Made by a program: the position numbers and the translations under genes
Assembly (NCBI GenBank): GCA_018825865.1
Contig: JAHKAF010000106.1
Span: 1-6,567, forward strand
Direction of reading: 5' to 3'
DNA length: 6,567 nucleotides
Source of the DNA: Nanobdellota archaeon
GTDB lineage: Archaea > Nanobdellota > Nanobdellia > Pacearchaeales > GW2011-AR1
The notes under the pieces: generated by a model
The model's database searches: none
The model's input: the letters and a program-made list of their open reading frames with translations, nothing else
What the model was told of the DNA's origin: nothing
In this document: in pieces, positions 5,371-6,567 of the stretch
Position numbering within the stretch: position 1 is the stretch's first letter
Layout of the letters: each line of letters opens with the position of its first letter

Positions 5371-5428
5371 TAATAATATTATCTCGTTTCTCTTCTCTTC
5401 AAAATTTAGAAATATGGGGAGTTTATAA
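5371..5428 (-). promoter_or_regulatory. psmA: Promoter candidates for the psmA operon
   Basis: Two archaeal TATA-like boxes are visible on the minus strand. The better one is TTATAAAC at 5421-5428, preceded by an A-run that could be the BRE; it predicts a start near 5396-5400 and a leader of about 105 nt. The other, TATTATTA at 5371-5378, predicts a start near 5349, exactly at the ATG of the short upstream ORF. Nothing in the sequence decides between them. Confidence 0.5.
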
Positions 5429-5440
5429 GTTTTTTGGTGA

Positions 5441-5511
5441 GGTTTTGGCTCGCGTAGGGCGCGAGGGATTAATGGCTCCGAACTAGACTTTGTCAAAGTT
5501 CTTCGAGGGAG
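5441..5511 (-). other. Two adjacent hairpins between the unknown gene and psmA (3' UTR, terminator or small RNA)
   Basis: The gap between the end of the unknown gene (5523) and the psmA promoter is locally GC-rich in an AT-rich setting. CTCGCG and CGCGAG (5449-5465) form a perfect 6-bp stem with a 5-nt loop. ACTTT/AAAGT (5487-5499) forms a second stem that could extend through GAAC/GTTC and CTC/GAG. No coding frame is convincing here. A T-rich TATTAA upstream, near 5529-5535, could even be a promoter for a short RNA. Options are a 3' UTR structure of the upstream gene, a small RNA, or a regulatory site for psmA. Confidence 0.4.
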
Positions 5512-5522
5512 AGAGGTTGTTA

Positions 5523-5615
5523 TTAACTTAATAAATTTGCTAATGTTTTATTAAACTTTTCAACCGCGATTTTTGACATTTCTTCTCTTATTGGTTTAGG
5601 GATTTTCCCTTCCAT
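5523..5615 (-). pseudogene. Out-of-frame continuation of the unknown gene (30 codons)
   Basis: Starting at an ATG at 5615 inside the unknown gene, in the -1 frame relative to it, 30 codons encode MEGKIPKPIREEMSKIAVEK and then FNKTLANLLS before TAA. It resembles a normal protein C-terminus: amphipathic helix, basic and acidic residues, no low-complexity bias. Either it is the true end of the upstream protein, separated by a single-base indel in the A-rich GTAAAGAAATGG stretch, or it is a separate overlapping small ORF. The site is not a classical slippery heptamer, so programmed frameshifting is less likely than an indel or sequencing error. Confidence 0.4.
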
Positions 5616-5791
5616 TTCTTTACTTTTTCAATATAGATTTCCCATTCTTTTGTTTCTTTAGCCCTATCATCAAATGGTTGTAAGTTCATACTATTCCTTT
5701 TTTCTAAGAAATAGTGTCTAGCTACCATACACCCATAAATACTAAATAGCATTTCTGCAATTTGTTTGTTATTATATAAACCATTTGTCAT
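5588..5791 (-). CDS. Unknown small protein gene, probably frame-interrupted near its 3' end
   Basis: The frame encodes 67 residues from ATG 5791. No family is recognised. It begins MTNGLYNNKQIAEMLFSIYG, with a mildly hydrophobic helix around 11-24 (Cys21), then a charged helical region (RAKETKEWEIYIEKVKKW at 43-60), and ends abruptly in KGKSLNQ. A TATA box (5814-5821) is centred about 26 nt before the ATG, so the message is probably leaderless and the gene has its own promoter, separate from Pop5 and psmA. The last few residues look out of place: a different frame (5523-5615) continues smoothly for 30 codons with similar charged helical character. The real product may be about 89 residues, with an indel or frameshift near 5615. 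Confidence 0.6.
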   Translation of the reverse strand: MTNGLYNNKQIAEMLFSIYGCMVARHYFLEKRNSMNLQPFDDRAKETKEWEIYIEKVKKWKGKSLNQ

Positions 5792-5813
5792 ATTTTCATT
5801 ATAACTCCAAAAC

Positions 5814-5821
5814 TATTTAAA
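5814..5821 (-). promoter_or_regulatory. TATA box of the unknown small gene (leaderless)
   Basis: TTTAAATA on the minus strand matches the archaeal box A consensus and is centred about 26 nt before ATG 5791, so transcription should start at or next to the start codon. The rest of the 98-nt gap 5792-5889 shows nothing else clear apart from a G-rich run near 5868-5880. Confidence 0.6.
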
Positions 5822-5881
5822 TCTTTAGTTTTGTAACTACTATAAAATTAATAGCATTATCTCCTAACCCCCAATCCCTCA

Positions 5882-5903
5882 GATCAAAGTCACGTCTTTG
5901 ATC
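5882..5903 (-). other. Perfect 8-bp hairpin spanning the Pop5 stop codon
   Basis: GATCAAAG and CTTTGATC pair perfectly around a 6-nt loop (ACGTGA on the minus strand) that contains the TGA stop of pop5. No T-tract follows, so it is not a standard archaeal terminator. It could protect or process the 3' end of the pop5 message. Confidence 0.55.
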
Positions 5904-6177
5904 GCGCCCTTAAGGCTTTCAGCGTCCCACTAACTTTCTCAACATTCATCGCCTCGGAAAAAGCACAAAGCGAAGCACGAACAGAATCAACAGCCTCGCG
6001 ATTTACAGAAATCACAGCAAAATCTTTTTCAGTCTTAATCCAACCTAAACCAGATTTTGACATTCCCAAAATTCCAATAAACTCAAGAATCGCCTTTTCA
6101 ACATTCACCCTCAGATTCTTCCCTCTAATTAACAAATACCTTTTATTCTCGCGCATTGATGGTTTCAGGGGTTTCAT
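5890..6177 (-). CDS. rnp2: Ribonuclease P protein component 2 (Pop5/Rnp2)
   Basis: Pop5 is a protein subunit of archaeal RNase P, which removes 5' leaders from tRNA precursors. With Rpp30 it activates the catalytic RNA. The protein begins MKPLKPSMRENKRYLLI as relatives do. It continues with VEKAILEFIGILGMSKSGLG at 26-45, FAVISVNREAVDSVRASL at 53-70 and the KVSGTLKALRAR ending. At 95 residues it is a little shorter than many archaeal homologues (about 110-120), but the core is complete. The ATG overlaps a short upstream ORF as ATGA and has GAGGT 8 nt ahead. Pop5 is a known member of the exosome superoperon neighbourhood; its partner Rpp30 is not seen here. It appears separately transcribed from psmA. 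Confidence 0.88.
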   Translation of the reverse strand: MKPLKPSMRENKRYLLIRGKNLRVNVEKAILEFIGILGMSKSGLGWIKTEKDFAVISVNREAVDSVRASLCAFSEAMNVEKVSGTLKALRARSKT

Positions 6178-6251
6178 TCAAAATAACCTCTGTGCATTTT
6201 TTGGATGAATGAAAATTTTCCTCTGGACCTACTTGGCATATTTGCGTTCAT
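6174..6251 (-). CDS. Possible 25-residue leader ORF coupled to Pop5
   Basis: ATG 6251 opens 25 codons (MNANMPSRSRGKFSFIQK, then MHRGYFE), and the TGA overlaps the pop5 ATG as ATGA. The peptide is basic. A TATA-like TTTTTATT at 6273-6280 is centred about 26 nt before the ATG, matching a leaderless start. The GAGGT that could serve pop5 lies inside this ORF. I do not recognise it as a known ribosomal or RNase P protein. It may be a true micro-protein or a leader peptide, or a chance frame in the pop5 5' region. Confidence 0.4.
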   Translation of the reverse strand: MNANMPSRSRGKFSFIQKMHRGYFE

Positions 6252-6271
6252 TTAAACACCAAGAATTGTCT

Positions 6272-6295
6272 GAATAAAAATGTTTCTAAATAAAA
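6272..6295 (-). terminator. T-rich termination region after the candidate ncRNA
   Basis: Immediately after the 3' arm of the outer helix, the minus strand reads TTTTATTTAG and then a further TTTTTATT. Archaeal RNA polymerase terminates on such T-tracts without needing a hairpin. The placement directly after the closing helix supports an RNA ending near here. Confidence 0.45.
6273..6280 (-). promoter_or_regulatory. TATA-like box upstream of the Pop5 leader ORF
   Basis: TTTTTATT on the minus strand, centred about 26 nt before ATG 6251. It is a weak match and is also part of the T-rich stretch that could end the upstream RNA. Confidence 0.35.
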
Positions 6296-6500
6296 TTGCT
6301 CGCACATTCGTGCTCGATTGATATGTGTTATTAACAAAAATCTGCACTGCTCAGTGTACCCTAATTGTGGAACGTAAGGGCAAAGTCTCTTGTTGCGAGG
6401 TGCTCAGTTGCCCAATATATTATACGAAGCTATCAATTAATAATATCTTTGTGAACAACTTGGTGAAGCCAGTTGTAAGTTAATAATCTCCGAGCAAAGC
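6296..6500 (-). ncRNA. Candidate structured non-coding RNA, about 200 nt, unknown class
   Basis: No convincing protein frame exists here, but nested inverted repeats do. P1 is a perfect 7-bp helix (6296-6302 with 6491-6497). Directly inside it, CACAT/ATGTG (6303-6307 with 6323-6327) forms a hairpin. Directly next to that is a perfect 8-bp helix P2 (6328-6335 with 6479-6486). Inside P2 are four hairpins: CACTG/CAGTG (6345-6356), GGGCAA/TTGCCC (6378-6383 with 6408-6413), ATATTAT/ATAATAT (6417-6423 with 6440-6446) and ACAACT/AGTTGT (6455-6460 with 6471-6476). A strong TATA box predicts a minus-strand start near 6498, at the first base of P1, and T-tracts follow the other end. A few extra G-U pairs would form only in the plus-strand transcript, so the strand is not fully settled. 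I see no RNase P, SRP or tRNA consensus. Confidence 0.6.
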
Positions 6501-6519
6501 GAGGCAATATCAGACAATA

Positions 6520-6529
6520 TTTATATAAA
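6520..6529 (-). promoter_or_regulatory. Strong TATA box for the candidate ncRNA
   Basis: TTTATATAAA is the best TATA element in the window. It is nearly palindromic, but on the minus strand it places the start site about 26 nt away near 6498, where the outer RNA helix begins. The sequence upstream to 6567 shows no other clear feature. Confidence 0.6.
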
Positions 6530-6567
6530 CCCTTCTTCACAATTATCCTAAAAGAGTTGAAAATATA

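Noticed and set aside
5293..5496. Minus-strand 67-codon frame upstream of psmA
   Set aside because: It runs through the psmA promoter candidates and has no supporting start context. Only its last 18 codons are kept as a possible upstream ORF.
6296..6497. tRNA, SRP RNA or tmRNA in the structured region
   Set aside because: No TTCGA-type T-loop, no SRP helix 8 consensus and no tRNA-like ends were found on either strand.
1..6567. CRISPR array, insertion sequence or integrase
   Set aside because: No regularly spaced repeats, transposase-like frames or long terminal inverted repeats are visible.

Overview
The window looks archaeal. It holds an archaeal 'exosome superoperon' on the minus strand: proteasome alpha subunit (psmA), SBDS ribosome-maturation factor, exosome subunits Rrp4, Rrp41 and Rrp42, and RNA polymerase subunit K. 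Upstream of it is the RNase P protein Pop5/Rnp2. Very compact gene packing, AT-rich DNA, TATA-box promoters and leaderless-looking starts would fit a small-genome archaeon, perhaps a DPANN lineage. That lineage guess is weak; the archaeal assignment is strong.

Layout from right to left, the direction of transcription. Positions 6252-6567 contain no protein gene. They hold a strong TATA box (6520-6529) and a nested set of inverted repeats (6296-6497) followed on the minus strand by T-tracts, which I read as a structured non-coding RNA of about 200 nt. Next come a possible 25-codon leader ORF overlapping Pop5 (6174-6251), Pop5 (5890-6177), a hairpin spanning the Pop5 stop codon, and a small unknown gene with its own promoter (5588-5791). 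That unknown gene appears to continue in another frame to 5523. The gap 5309-5522 holds two hairpins, psmA promoter candidates and a short upstream ORF.

From 5293 to the left edge the genes form one tightly coupled array: psmA, an unknown 75-residue protein, SBDS, an unknown 103-residue protein, a 20-codon ORF, rrp4, an unknown 54-residue protein, rrp41, an unknown 98-residue protein, rrp42, rpoK, an unknown 70-residue ORF, and an unknown gene cut by the window edge. Most junctions are ATGA overlaps or 1-3 nt gaps.

The recognised genes link RNA 3'-end processing and decay (Rrp4/41/42 ring), 60S subunit maturation (SBDS), tRNA processing (Pop5), protein degradation (PsmA) and transcription (RpoK). 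The unusual feature is that every junction from psmA to rrp42 carries an extra small unrecognised gene. These interleaved genes are clearly more AT-rich (about 25-32% GC by hand count) than sampled stretches of the core genes (about 41-42%). The plus-strand open frames opposite rrp42, rrp4 and SBDS look like antisense shadows.
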